NCBI RefSeq assembly: GCF_024160145.1
Contig: NZ_JAMYWQ010000018.1
Location: forward strand, 1 to 64,000
DNA length: 64,000 nucleotides
DNA from: Serratia nevei
Lineage (GTDB): Bacteria; Pseudomonadota; Gammaproteobacteria; Enterobacterales; Enterobacteriaceae
Reading direction: 5' to 3'
Shown: positions 30,659-39,799 of the stretch, one piece after another
How positions within the stretch are numbered: the first letter of the stretch is position 1
Layout: every line of letters starts with the position of its first letter
Program-made: the position numbers and the translations under genes
Notes under the pieces: generated by a model
Database searches by the model: none
Seen by the model: only the letters and a program-made list of their open reading frames with translations
Told to the model about the DNA's origin: nothing

Positions 30659-31522
30659 ATGACCGACTCTACGCTTATTCGCCCGGCCCGGCGGCTGCGC
30701 TTGCCGCGCCGCCTGTGGATACTGCTGCCGCTGCTGGTGCTGGCGACGCTGTTTTTCTATCCGCTGGCGCTGATCGTCAAACAGGCGTTTACCGACGATC
30801 ACGGGCTGTTCAGCGCCGCCGCGCTGCAGCAGGTGTTCGAATCCCGACGCTTTGTCGGTGCCCTGCTCAACACGCTGCAGATTGCGCTGCTGGCGACGCT
30901 GGGCTGCCTGGTGCTCGGCACCCTGCTGTCGCTGCTGCTGGTGTTTACGCCGTTCCCCGGCAGCCGGCTGATCGCCAGGGTAATCGACACCTTTATCGCC
31001 ATGCCGACCTTCCTGATCACGCTGGCCTTCACCTTTATCTACGGCTCCGCCGGCCTGCTGAACGGCATGCTGATGGCGGCCTTCGGTTTTACCCTGCCGC
31101 CGGTGGACTTTCTTTACTCCATTTGGGGCGTGATCCTGGCGGAAATCACGGTGTTTACGCCGCTGGTGATGCGCCCGCTGATGGCGGCGCTGTCGCAGAT
31201 CGATCGCAGCCAGCTCGAGGCCGCCAGCATCCTCGGCGCCCGGCCGGGGCGCGTGGTACGCCAGGTGATTTTGCCCGCCGCGCTGCCGGCCTTGCTGGCC
31301 GGCGGCAGTCTGTGCCTGCTGTTGACCACCAATGAGTTCGGCATCGTGCTGTTTATCGGCGCCAAGGGCGTCGCCACGCTGCCGATGATGGTCTACTCCA
31401 AAGCGATTCTGGAGTCGGATTACGCCGTCGCCTGCACCATCGCCGTGGTGAATATCGCGCTGTCGCTCGGGCTGTTCTCCCTTTACCGCTATGCCGCGGC
31501 GCGCGCCGGGCTGAGGAACTGA
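30659..31522 (+). CDS. phnU: 2-aminoethylphosphonate ABC transporter, permease
   Basis: 287-residue inner-membrane permease with about six spans and an EAA-like loop (LEAASILGARPGRVVRQVIL, about 183-202). It starts 2 bases after phnT ends and is followed by phnV after 2 bases. Confidence 0.92.
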   Translation: MTDSTLIRPARRLRLPRRLWILLPLLVLATLFFYPLALIVKQAFTDDHGLFSAAALQQVFESRRFVGALLNTLQIALLATLGCLVLGTLLSLLLVFTPFPGSRLIARVIDTFIAMPTFLITLAFTFIYGSAGLLNGMLMAAFGFTLPPVDFLYSIWGVILAEITVFTPLVMRPLMAALSQIDRSQLEAASILGARPGRVVRQVILPAALPALLAGGSLCLLLTTNEFGIVLFIGAKGVATLPMMVYSKAILESDYAVACTIAVVNIALSLGLFSLYRYAAARAGLRN

Positions 31523-31524
31523 CG

Positions 31525-32328
31525 ATGTTGATTTGGTCTCGCACCGGCCGCACCCTGACCTGCACGCTGGCGGTCACGCTGTTCGCCCTGTTCTTCTGCC
31601 TGCCGTTGGCGGTGATCCTGATGTCCAGCCTGAGCGCACAGTGGAACGGCGTGCTGCCGAGCGGCTTCACCCTCGGCCACTTCCGCCAGGCCTTCGGCGG
31701 CGCTTCCTGGGACGCGCTGGTCGCCAGCCTGGCTATCGGTTTCAGCGCCAGCCTGTTCGCGCTGCTGTGCGGCACCTGGGCGGCGTTGGCGCTGCGCCAC
31801 CATCAGGGGCGCGGCCAGCGTCTGCTGAGTACGCTGTTCTTCATACCCAGCGCGGTGCCTTCGGTGTCGGTCGGTTTAGGGATGCTGGTGGCATTCAGCC
31901 AGGGGCCGCTGCAGATGAACGGTACCTTCCTGATCGTGCCCGTCGCCCACTTCGTGCTGATTTCCGCCTTCACCTTCGGCAACGTGATGGCCGGGCTGAC
32001 CCGGCTGTCGAGCGACTACGAAAACGTCGCCGCCAGCCTGGGTGCTTCACCGCTGTTCCGCCTGCGCCACGTTACCCTGCCGATGATCGCTCCCTATATG
32101 ATCTCCGCCTTCGCCCTCAGCCTGTCGCTGTCGATGGGGGAGCTGGGCGCGACCATGATGATCTACCCACCGAGCTGGGCAACGCTGCCGGTCACCATCT
32201 TCAGCCTGACCGATCGCGGCAGCATTGCCAACGGCGCAACGCTGACCATGCTCCTGGTGGCGACCACGCTGTTGCTGATGCTGGTGCTGGAGCGGATTGC
32301 GCAGCGGCTGACGCCGGGCATGAAATAG
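31525..32328 (+). CDS. phnV: 2-aminoethylphosphonate ABC transporter, second permease
   Basis: 267-residue permease with about six spans and the EAA-like motif VAASLGASPLFRLRHVTLPM (about 171-190). Pairs with PhnU. Last gene of phnSTUV. Confidence 0.92.
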   Translation: MLIWSRTGRTLTCTLAVTLFALFFCLPLAVILMSSLSAQWNGVLPSGFTLGHFRQAFGGASWDALVASLAIGFSASLFALLCGTWAALALRHHQGRGQRLLSTLFFIPSAVPSVSVGLGMLVAFSQGPLQMNGTFLIVPVAHFVLISAFTFGNVMAGLTRLSSDYENVAASLGASPLFRLRHVTLPMIAPYMISAFALSLSLSMGELGATMMIYPPSWATLPVTIFSLTDRGSIANGATLTMLLVATTLLLMLVLERIAQRLTPGMK

Positions 32329-32334
32329 CAACAA

Positions 32335-32355
32335 GGCGCTGCCACAGCAGCGCCT
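32335..32355. terminator. hairpin between phnV and kdgR
   Basis: AGGCGCTG, CCACA, and CAGCGCCT lie between convergent genes. Weak T-tract. Confidence 0.5.
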
Positions 32356-32373
32356 GTTCATCGAAGCGAAGGG

Positions 32374-33165
32374 TTAGAACGGGTAGTCGTGATAGCCCTG
32401 CTGTTCAGAAATGCGCCGGGCGGCAACCTGCAGCAACGCCACATACGCCTCCCGCGCCGCGTCGGAAAAGCGCAGCGTCGGGAAAGAGATGCTCAGCCCG
32501 GCGATAGCGACTCCGAAGCGATCGAATACCGGCACCGCGATACAGCGGATCCCCGCCTCCTGCTCCTCGGCATCTTCGCCGTATCCCTGCTCACGCACCC
32601 GCTCCAGCACCGGCAACAGCTCGGCGGCGCTGGTCAGGGTATGCTCGGTGCTGCGGGTAAATTCAATCTGCGACAGGATCTGCGCCACCTCATCCCGATC
32701 GCGCCAGGCCAGCAGCACTTTACCGATGGCGGTGCTGTGCAGCGGGTTGCGGCGGCCGATGCGCGAATACATGCGCAGGTTGTACATCGCGTCGATCTTG
32801 TGGATATAGACGATACCGTCCTCGTCCAGTGCGCCGAGGTGGATGGTTTCGCGGGTGCGGTTCGACAGCTCGCGCATCTGTACGTCGGCGCTGCGGATCA
32901 GATCGACGTTCTGCAACGATTTGGCGCCCAGTTCGAACAGCTTGAGCGTCAGCGCATATTTTTCCGTCTCGCCTTCCTGCGAGACGTAGCCCAGCGCTTT
33001 CATGGTTTGCAGAAAACGGTAGACGGTGCTTTTGGACATCATCACCCGCTGGGACAGTTCGGTAATGCCAATCTCGCGCTCATCGCCGAGCGCCTGCAAA
33101 ATGCCGAACACTTTCATCACGGATGAGACGGCATCCGGTTGCTTGTCTGAATCTGCGTTAGCCAT
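32374..33165 (-). CDS. kdgR: IclR-family repressor of pectin/hexuronate catabolism
   Basis: 263 residues, nearly identical in layout to E. coli KdgR. The helix-turn-helix is at about 30-60 (ITELSQRVMMSKSTVYRFL) and the IclR effector domain follows. It represses genes for 2-keto-3-deoxygluconate metabolism, with that sugar as inducer. Start MANADSDKQPDAV chosen by match to E. coli; an in-frame codon 45 bases upstream exists. Divergent from yebQ, as in E. coli. Confidence 0.96.
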   Translation of the reverse strand: MANADSDKQPDAVSSVMKVFGILQALGDEREIGITELSQRVMMSKSTVYRFLQTMKALGYVSQEGETEKYALTLKLFELGAKSLQNVDLIRSADVQMRELSNRTRETIHLGALDEDGIVYIHKIDAMYNLRMYSRIGRRNPLHSTAIGKVLLAWRDRDEVAQILSQIEFTRSTEHTLTSAAELLPVLERVREQGYGEDAEEQEAGIRCIAVPVFDRFGVAIAGLSISFPTLRFSDAAREAYVALLQVAARRISEQQGYHDYPF

Positions 33166-33396
33166 GGTCAATACCCTACTTAACGGTTTTGTTTCAGGAA
33201 ATTTAAACAAGGGTTTCAGTATAATCGGAACGGATCGCGGCGTGCAACGCGGCTGAACGCTAAGCGATTGAAGCCAAATGGATAACCGCTGGCCCGCTCA
33301 CCGCCGTTTACAATTAAGCGGACAAGGGGCATGCAATCACGGCCGAATATGATTAGCATCATAATACTCCCCTGAATAAATACCGCTGAGACCAAC

Positions 33397-34791
33397 ATGC
33401 GTCCTTGTTCCGACGGCCTCCCCGTCCCGCAACGCTATGGGGCGATCCTCGCCATCGCCCTCGGCATTACCGTATCCGTGCTCGACGGCGCGATTGCCAA
33501 CGTGGCACTGCCCACCATCGCGCGCGATCTCAACGCCAGCCCGGCCAGCTCCATCTGGGTGGTCAACGCCTATCAGCTGGCGATCACGGTGTCTCTGCTG
33601 TCGCTGGCCTCGCTCGGCGATCTGGTAGGCTATCGCCGCATCTATCAGGCCGGGTTGCTGGTGTTCAGCATCACCTCGCTGTTCTGCGCCCTGTCAGACT
33701 CGCTGCTCACGCTGACCATCGCCCGCGTGCTGCAAGGCTTTGGCGCCGCCGCCATCATGAGCGTCAACACCGCGCTGATCCGCATCATCTATCCGCAGCG
33801 TTTTCTCGGCCGCGGCATGGGCATCAACTCGCTGATCGTCGCCTGCTCCTCGGCGGCCGGGCCAACGGTGGCGGCGGCGATCCTGTCGGTCGCTTCCTGG
33901 CAGTGGCTGTTCGCCATCAACCTGCCGATCGGCCTCGTCGCGCTGCTGCTGGGGATGAAGTTCCTGCCGGCCAACGGCCAAAAAAGCGATAACCGCCGTT
34001 TCGATCCCACCAGCGCCGTGCTGAACGCGTTGACTTTCGGCCTGCTGATCACCGCCATCAGCGGTTTCGCCCAGGGCCAAAGCCTGACGCTGATCTTTAG
34101 CGAAATCGCCGCGCTGCTGGCGATTGGCGCGCTGTTCGTGCGCCGCCAGCTGCGCCAGGAATTTCCGCTGCTGCCGGTCGACCTGCTGCGCATCCCGATC
34201 TTCGCCCTGTCGATGGGCACCTCAATCTGCTCGTTCGCCGCGCAAATGCTGGCGATGGTGTCGCTGCCGTTCTTCCTGCAAAGCGCCCTGGGCCGCGATG
34301 AAGTGGTGACCGGATTGCTGCTGACACCGTGGCCGCTGGCGATCGTAGTCATGGCGCCGATCGCCGGCCGGCTGGTGGAACGCGTGCACGCCGGCCTGCT
34401 GGGCTGCATTGGGCTGGCGGTGTTCGCGCTCGGGCTGTTCTCGCTGGCGCTGCTGCCCGCGGATCCGTCGAATGGGGACATCATCTGGCGCATGGTGCTG
34501 TGCGGCGCCGGCTTCGGCCTGTTCCAGTCGCCCAACAATCACACCATCATCTCCGCCGCGCCGCGCAACCGCAGCGGCGGCGCCAGCGGCATGCTGGGCA
34601 CCGCTCGCCTGCTGGGGCAAACCTCGGGGGCCGCGCTGGTGGCGCTGATGTTCAACCTGTTCCCCGCCGCCGGCACCCACGCATCGCTGATCCTGGCCGG
34701 TGTGTTTGCCACCCTGGCGGCGGCGGTCAGCAGCCTGCGCATCACCCAATCGACAGCGCCAACGGCGCAACCCAGCCGCGAGGTGAAATAG
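33397..34791 (+). CDS. yebQ: MFS transporter (DHA2-like), YebQ
   Basis: 464 residues with about 14 hydrophobic segments. The motif LDGAIANVALPTIARDL near residue 30 is typical of the DHA2 drug:proton antiporters. Position beside kdgR and htpX is that of E. coli yebQ. Substrate unknown. Ends in a terminator shared with htpX. Confidence 0.85.
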   Translation: MRPCSDGLPVPQRYGAILAIALGITVSVLDGAIANVALPTIARDLNASPASSIWVVNAYQLAITVSLLSLASLGDLVGYRRIYQAGLLVFSITSLFCALSDSLLTLTIARVLQGFGAAAIMSVNTALIRIIYPQRFLGRGMGINSLIVACSSAAGPTVAAAILSVASWQWLFAINLPIGLVALLLGMKFLPANGQKSDNRRFDPTSAVLNALTFGLLITAISGFAQGQSLTLIFSEIAALLAIGALFVRRQLRQEFPLLPVDLLRIPIFALSMGTSICSFAAQMLAMVSLPFFLQSALGRDEVVTGLLLTPWPLAIVVMAPIAGRLVERVHAGLLGCIGLAVFALGLFSLALLPADPSNGDIIWRMVLCGAGFGLFQSPNNHTIISAAPRNRSGGASGMLGTARLLGQTSGAALVALMFNLFPAAGTHASLILAGVFATLAAAVSSLRITQSTAPTAQPSREVK

Positions 34792-34797
34792 CGGACA

Positions 34798-34829
34798 TAA
34801 AAAAACCCCGGCGAGCCGGGGTTTTTCCT
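34798..34829. terminator. bidirectional terminator between yebQ and htpX
   Basis: AAAAACCCCGG, CGAG, CCGGGGTTTTT: a strong stem with T-tracts on both strands between convergent genes. Confidence 0.88.
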
Positions 34830-34842
34830 TTCATTCAGCCGA

Positions 34843-35727
34843 TTACTTCAGGTACTGGCCGGAACGCAGCGCTTCGATACGCTTGTCGAGCGGCGGGTGC
34901 GACATGAACAGCTCGCTGAACGACTTGGATTTACCGTTGATGCAGAACGCCATCATGCTGCCCGCTTCCTGCGGTTCGTAGCTGGTTTTCAGACGCTGCA
35001 AGGCGGCGATCATCTTCTCGCGGCCCACCAGTTTGGCGGAGCCGGCGTCGGCATAGAATTCGCGGTGACGCGAGAACCACATGGTGATGATGCTCGCCAG
35101 AATCCCGAACACCAGTTCCAGCACCATCGACACCGCAAAGTAAATCATCGGGTTGCCGTTGCCTTCCCCTTCGCCATCACCGTCGCGGTTGCCCAGGAAG
35201 CCAGCGGCGACCTGCGCGATCAGACGCGAAATGAAGATGACGAAGGTGTTCACGATGCCCTGAATCAGGGTCATGGTCACCATATCGCCGTTGGCGACGT
35301 GGCTGATTTCGTGCGCGATGACCGCTTCCGCTTCGTCACGGCTCATGCTCTGCAGCAGGCCGGTGCTGACGGCGACCAGTGAAGCGTCGCGGCGCGCGCC
35401 GGTGGCGAAGGCGTTGATGTCCGGCGCGTGATAGATAGCGACCTGCGGCATGGCGATGCCCGCCTGCTGCGACTGGCGGCGTACCGTTTCCAGCAGCCAG
35501 TTTTCGGTTTCGTTACGCGGTTGTTCAATCACTTCCCCGCCGACGGAGCGCAGCGCCATCCACTTGGACATCAGCAACGACACGAAAGCGCCGCCGAAGC
35601 CGAACAGACCGGCCATGATCATCAGGCCCTGAACGCTACTGGATTGGATTCCTGTCAGGCTGAGCACCAGCCCGAAAACCAACATCACCGCCAGGTTGGT
35701 GAGCAGGAACAGAGCTATACGCATCAT
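34843..35727 (-). CDS. htpX: membrane zinc protease HtpX
   Basis: 294-residue M48 metalloprotease of the inner membrane that takes part in quality control with FtsH. Zinc motif HEISH is at about 140-144, and the third ligand Glu region is [17 protein letters not shown]. Four hydrophobic spans: two N-terminal and two after the active site. In E. coli it is part of the Cpx regulon; no clear CpxR box was found here. Confidence 0.96.
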   Translation of the reverse strand: MMRIALFLLTNLAVMLVFGLVLSLTGIQSSSVQGLMIMAGLFGFGGAFVSLLMSKWMALRSVGGEVIEQPRNETENWLLETVRRQSQQAGIAMPQVAIYHAPDINAFATGARRDASLVAVSTGLLQSMSRDEAEAVIAHEISHVANGDMVTMTLIQGIVNTFVIFISRLIAQVAAGFLGNRDGDGEGEGNGNPMIYFAVSMVLELVFGILASIITMWFSRHREFYADAGSAKLVGREKMIAALQRLKTSYEPQEAGSMMAFCINGKSKSFSELFMSHPPLDKRIEALRSGQYLK

Positions 35728-36046
35728 AAAATGTTTACTTCCTCATAAATGTTAACAAAACGCTGTCTAAGATACCCTAGATCGTATGGGCATTCGTCAC
35801 AGTTTCAAGAGTCGCGCGTCATTAACCTACTAAAAATACGAAACTTTACAAAAACGACGCGCGACCGGGATTTGGCAAATTGTAAACGATTGTTGCGCAA
35901 GGCGGAGGGATTTCTCAGAAAAAATTCTTGGCCCGCGCAAAATGACGCCGAGAAAAATTGCCCGCACACTTTTTATGGCCGCCAGGCTCTCACTGCCTTC
36001 GCTCACGCAGCGCTCGCCTCGCCTGACAGGAAAGTTTGAATCCTGC
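35728..36046. other. intergenic region htpX - metallophore operon
   Basis: About 320 bases between divergent units. The half near htpX should carry its promoter. 35880-36040 shows no gene or repeat. The Zur-type palindrome follows at 36047. Confidence 0.4.
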
Positions 36047-36080
36047 GATTAATTGTTACATTATAACATCACAATTAATC
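36047..36080 (+). promoter_or_regulatory. Zur-type palindrome before the opine metallophore operon
   Basis: Core TGTTACATTATAACA (36054-36068) matches the centre of the enterobacterial Zur consensus TGTTATANTATAACA at all but one position. It is enclosed in a longer inverted repeat with perfect ten-base arms GATTAATTGT and ACAATTAATC. It lies 18 bases before the chosen start codon, so zinc-dependent repression of the six genes is expected. Confidence 0.75.
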
Positions 36081-36097
36081 GTAAAGGGATGTCAATC

Positions 36098-37189
36098 ATG
36101 TTACCTCGCCTCGTCTGTATGCTGACTGCGTGGCTGCTCTTTTGCCACGTCGCGCAAGCTGAAATCCACCTCACCGACGCGGAAGGACGCCAGGTCACCC
36201 TGGCCGCCCCCGCACAACGCGCCTATATCGGCTTTTACTACGAAGATTTTCTGGCGGTGAACGGCCCGGACAGTTTTCAACAGGTGGCCGCCTTCTCGAA
36301 AAGCGACTGGGCCTTGCGCACCAGCCAATGGCCGCGTTATCAGGCGGCGCTGCCGCGGCTCGCTCAGCTGGTCGATGTCGGTTCGCTCTACAATCAGAGC
36401 TTTGACTTCGAACGCCTGCTGACCACGCGGCCAGACCTGCTGATCCTGGCGAAATGGCAGCTCGACGGCTTCGCCAACTACCTGCCGGTGCTGCAACAGC
36501 TCAACATTCCTTACATCGTCGTCGACTTCAACCAGGGCGCGGAAGTCAAGCTCGCCAGCATTCGGGCCATGGGCCAGGCGATGGGCCACCCCGAGCGGGC
36601 GGAACAGCTGGCCAGCGAATATCGGCAGAGCCTTGAAGATACTGAGCGGCGTATTCGCGAGGCGCAGCTGCCGCCACCGACCGCTTATATCGAACTCGGC
36701 GACAAGGGGCCCGGCGAATACAGCAGCAGCTATGGCGCCTCCGTCTGGGGGCCGCTGTTACAGCTGGCCGGCGCCCGCAATATCGCCGCCGGCGTCGTCG
36801 GTAGCCCCGCGCCTTTACGCGCCGACTATGTACTGACCCAAAAGCCGGACGTCATTTTCCTCGCCGGCGGCGACTGGGAAAACATGCCGAACGCCGTACC
36901 GATGGGCTACGGCGCACAGGCGGCGCCCCTTCAGGCGCGCCTTGCTCAGTACGCCCGGCGTGCCGGTTGGCCGCAGCTGCCGGCGATAAAAGACCAGCGC
37001 CTCTATGCGCTCTACCACGGCGGCGCGCGCACGGTTTACGACTTCATTTTTGTGCAGTATCTGGCGAAAGCCCTCTATCCCGCCGCGTTTGCCGACGTTG
37101 ATCCCCCACGCAACCTGGCGCGGTTCTACCGCCAATACTTACCGATAGAGGCTGACGGCGTCTTCCTGCAACGCTGGCAAGGAGAGTAG
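36098..37189 (+). CDS. metallophore ABC importer, periplasmic binding protein (FecB/BtuF type)
   Basis: 363 residues with a signal peptide (1-21, ending HVAQA) and the two-lobe PF01497-type fold joined by a helix (ASIRAMGQAMGHPERAEQLA). First gene of the metallophore operon, so its ligand is probably the metal-opine complex made by the downstream enzymes. Start at ATG 36098 is preferred (AAAGGG eight bases upstream); 36089 is also in frame. Known staphylopine importers use an Opp/Nik-type binding protein (CntA) instead, which makes this pairing unusual. Family call firm, ligand inferred. Confidence 0.8.
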   Translation: MLPRLVCMLTAWLLFCHVAQAEIHLTDAEGRQVTLAAPAQRAYIGFYYEDFLAVNGPDSFQQVAAFSKSDWALRTSQWPRYQAALPRLAQLVDVGSLYNQSFDFERLLTTRPDLLILAKWQLDGFANYLPVLQQLNIPYIVVDFNQGAEVKLASIRAMGQAMGHPERAEQLASEYRQSLEDTERRIREAQLPPPTAYIELGDKGPGEYSSSYGASVWGPLLQLAGARNIAAGVVGSPAPLRADYVLTQKPDVIFLAGGDWENMPNAVPMGYGAQAAPLQARLAQYARRAGWPQLPAIKDQRLYALYHGGARTVYDFIFVQYLAKALYPAAFADVDPPRNLARFYRQYLPIEADGVFLQRWQGE

Positions 37190-37191
37190 CC

Positions 37192-38232
37192 GTGGCCCAC
37201 ACAGGACGTGCGTTTTTGCAACGGCGCAGGCAGCGCCGCGGGCTATTGACGCTGGCGCTGCTCGGCGCGCTGCTGGCGGCCGCCGTCATCGATCTGACCG
37301 TCGGCGCCGCAAATCTTAGCCTCTCGGATATCCTGCCCCTGCTTTGGCCCGGCTCGGCGCCAGGCAACGAGCTGCATCAGGTGGTTTTCTGGTCGATTCG
37401 TTTACCGATGACGCTCACCGCTCTGGTGGTGGGCGCCAGCCTGGCGCTGGCCGGTCTGTTGATGCAGACCGTGCTGGCCAACCCCCTCGCCAGCCCGTAT
37501 ACGCTGGGGATCTCGGCCGCAGCGGGGTTTGGCGCGGCGCTGTCGATCATCACCGGATTCAGCCTGGGCGGCGCGCTGGCCCTGGGCACGCCGCTGCTGG
37601 CTTCGTTGATGGCGCTGTTGGCCTGCGTGCCTATCTATCTGCTGGGACAGCGCCGCGGCATGACGCCGCAAATCTTGGTGCTGAGCGGCATCGTGGTGCT
37701 GTTCTTCTTTCAGTCGCTGCAATCCCTGCTGCTGTTTCTGGCCTCGCCGGAGGCCATGCAGCAAATCGTCTTCTGGCTGTTCGGCAGCCTGCTCAAAGCC
37801 AATATGCACGGCGTGGCGATCGCTGGCGGCGTCCTGTTCTGCGCGCTGGTCGTCAGCCTGCGGCTGGCCTGGCGCCTGACCGCACTGTCCGCCGGCGAAG
37901 AACAGGCCCAGGGGCTGGGCATCAACGTCAGCGCGCTGCGCAAGCTGGCCTTTCTGCTGGCGACCTTACTGACGGCCGCCTCGGTCTCGTTTGTCGGCAC
38001 CATCGGGTTCGTCGGGCTGATCGCCCCGCATTTCGCCCGTTTTCTGGTGGGCGAGGATCAACGCTATCTGATCTGCATTTCCGCCCTTTGCGGCAGCCTG
38101 CTGCTGCTGTGCGCGTCGATCGTCGCCAAATTGGTGCTGCCGAACGGCGTGGTGCCCATCGGCATCGTTATCGCCTTGATCGGCGTGCCGGTGCTGTTCT
38201 ACTTCGTCACCCGACAGGTTAAACGCCCATGA
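37192..38232 (+). CDS. metallophore ABC importer, FecCD-type permease
   Basis: 346 residues with about ten spans. The FecCD family blocks RLPMTLTALVVGASLALAG and ANPLASPYTLGISAAAGFG are clear near 67 and 100, and FVGLIAPHFAR near 275. Starts at GTG 37192 after AAGGAGAG. Overlaps the ATPase gene by four bases (ATGA). A single permease gene suggests a homodimer. Confidence 0.87.
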   Translation: MAHTGRAFLQRRRQRRGLLTLALLGALLAAAVIDLTVGAANLSLSDILPLLWPGSAPGNELHQVVFWSIRLPMTLTALVVGASLALAGLLMQTVLANPLASPYTLGISAAAGFGAALSIITGFSLGGALALGTPLLASLMALLACVPIYLLGQRRGMTPQILVLSGIVVLFFFQSLQSLLLFLASPEAMQQIVFWLFGSLLKANMHGVAIAGGVLFCALVVSLRLAWRLTALSAGEEQAQGLGINVSALRKLAFLLATLLTAASVSFVGTIGFVGLIAPHFARFLVGEDQRYLICISALCGSLLLLCASIVAKLVLPNGVVPIGIVIALIGVPVLFYFVTRQVKRP

Positions 38233-39014
38233 CTCAACTGACCCTCACCGGCGTCGGCGTCACGCTGCATCGACGCCAGCTGTTAGCCGATGTTTCATTG
38301 GCCTGGCCGGAGGCAAAGCTCGGCGGCATCATCGGGCCCAACGGCGCCGGCAAATCGACGCTGCTCAAAGCGATCAATCGCATGCTGCCGCACAGCGGCG
38401 CTATCGCCTACCGCGAGCGCCCGCTCGATCCGAACACCAGCCGCATCGCCTATGTGCCGCAGCTCAATCGCAGCGAATCGGCGTTGACCGCGTTTGACAT
38501 GGTGCTGCTGGGCAAGGTACGGCAGTTGGGGTGGCGCGTCAGCGCCGCACAGGCCGACGCGGTCGAACAGGCGCTGGCGGAATGCGGCATTTCCGCACTT
38601 GCCGATCGCCCTTTCAACCGCCTCAGCGGCGGGCAGCGGCAGTTGGTGATGTTGGCGCAGGCCTTCGTCTCTCAGCCGCAGCTTATTTTACTCGACGAGC
38701 CCACCAGCGCGCTGGACATCCACCATCAGCTGCGCGTGCTCAATCAGATCGCCGACTACAGCCGGCGTCATCGCTGCATCACGCTGCTGGTGATCCACGA
38801 TCTGGGGCTGGCGCTGCGCTACTGCCATTCTCTCACCCTGCTCGAGCACGGACGCGTCATTTGCCACGGCAGCACCCATCAGATGATGGAGCACCCGATG
38901 ATGTCCCGCGTATTTGGCGTCGGTATCGAAAGCGGCGTCAGCCCGCAGGGCTACCCCTTTCTGCTGCCGACACGGCTGTTACACGCACACGGAGAACCCC
39001 CATGTACACTTTGA
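38229..39014 (+). CDS. metallophore ABC importer, ATP-binding protein (FecE type)
   Basis: 261 residues. Walker A GPNGAGKST (36-44), signature LSGGQRQ (about 135), Walker B LILLDEPTSALD (about 154), and H-loop HDLG (about 190). Overlaps the permease by four bases and cntL by thirteen, so it is translated together with the biosynthetic genes. Confidence 0.88.
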   Translation: MTQLTLTGVGVTLHRRQLLADVSLAWPEAKLGGIIGPNGAGKSTLLKAINRMLPHSGAIAYRERPLDPNTSRIAYVPQLNRSESALTAFDMVLLGKVRQLGWRVSAAQADAVEQALAECGISALADRPFNRLSGGQRQLVMLAQAFVSQPQLILLDEPTSALDIHHQLRVLNQIADYSRRHRCITLLVIHDLGLALRYCHSLTLLEHGRVICHGSTHQMMEHPMMSRVFGVGIESGVSPQGYPFLLPTRLLHAHGEPPCTL

Positions 39015-39799
39015 CCAAGGCGGACATGCTGGCCCAGCTCGCCGGCCTGCAACAGGAAATCCACCAGCTTCACCGTTCCGCCCGGCAAGATCGGCGCCAT
39101 TTTTCCCTGTTGGAACGCCGCTTCAGCCGCCTGCAGACCTTTAACGATCTGCCGCAGCTGCAGGCCTATCGCCGCAAGCTGGAAAACGATCGCTCGATAA
39201 CGGCGCAAATCACCCGGCTGCGAGCGGTGGCCAATGCCGCCTTGTGCGATTACGAAAAGCATCGCGTCGCCACGCTCTGCCGGGCACCGGCTCAGACCAA
39301 CGCCTACCTGAGCAGCTTCGATAACGCGCTGCAGCTGGAGATCGCCGCCGCCGACATCAAACCGGCTGAAAGGGTGTTGCTGGTGGGCAGCGGCGCCTTG
39401 CCCACCACCGCGCTGGCGCTGGTCGCCAGGCTCTCCGCCAGCGTCATTTGCTACGATTGCGACCCGGCGGCCCAGCGTTCCGCCCGCCGCCTCACGCGCC
39501 ATCTGGAGCTGACACGGCAAATACGCTGCATTGATGAATTGAACGACCTGACTGAACGCGACCTCGATCACATCATCATCGCCTCTCTGGTGGCGGACAA
39601 ACAAACCTTGTTGACGCAGCTGCGACCGTTGTTGCCCCCGCGCGGCAAATTGCTGCTGCGCTACGGCAATGGCCTTAAGTCGATCTTCAACTGCCCTTAT
39701 CACCATCAGGCCACCGGTTCTCCCTGGCGCATCAGCGGTAAACCGATCGCCACTCCGCTGTACGACCTTTTGATTTTGGAGCCTTACCGCCATGCATAA
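39002..39799 (+). CDS. cntL: nicotianamine-synthase-like aminobutyrate transferase (CntL)
   Basis: 265 residues. The C-terminal half is a SAM-binding Rossmann fold with GSGALPTT (129-136), the glycine loop of nicotianamine synthases and CntL, followed by YDCD (151-154). DYEKH (83-87) lies where these enzymes have catalytic acidic and Tyr residues. The family moves an aminobutyrate unit from SAM to histidine. No histidine racemase (CntK) gene is nearby, so L-histidine is the likely acceptor, as in pseudopaline and yersinopine. Start ATG 39002; it overlaps the neighbours on both sides. Confidence 0.85.
   Translation: MYTLTKADMLAQLAGLQQEIHQLHRSARQDRRHFSLLERRFSRLQTFNDLPQLQAYRRKLENDRSITAQITRLRAVANAALCDYEKHRVATLCRAPAQTNAYLSSFDNALQLEIAAADIKPAERVLLVGSGALPTTALALVARLSASVICYDCDPAAQRSARRLTRHLELTRQIRCIDELNDLTERDLDHIIIASLVADKQTLLTQLRPLLPPRGKLLLRYGNGLKSIFNCPYHHQATGSPWRISGKPIATPLYDLLILEPYRHA

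Noticed and set aside
36047-36080. Fur box
   Set aside because: The sequence lacks the GATAAT repeats of Fur sites and fits the Zur core far better.
38531-39001. Upstream extension of the cntL frame into the ATPase gene
   Set aside because: Out of frame with the ATPase motifs; ATG 39002 gives a normal-length CntL.
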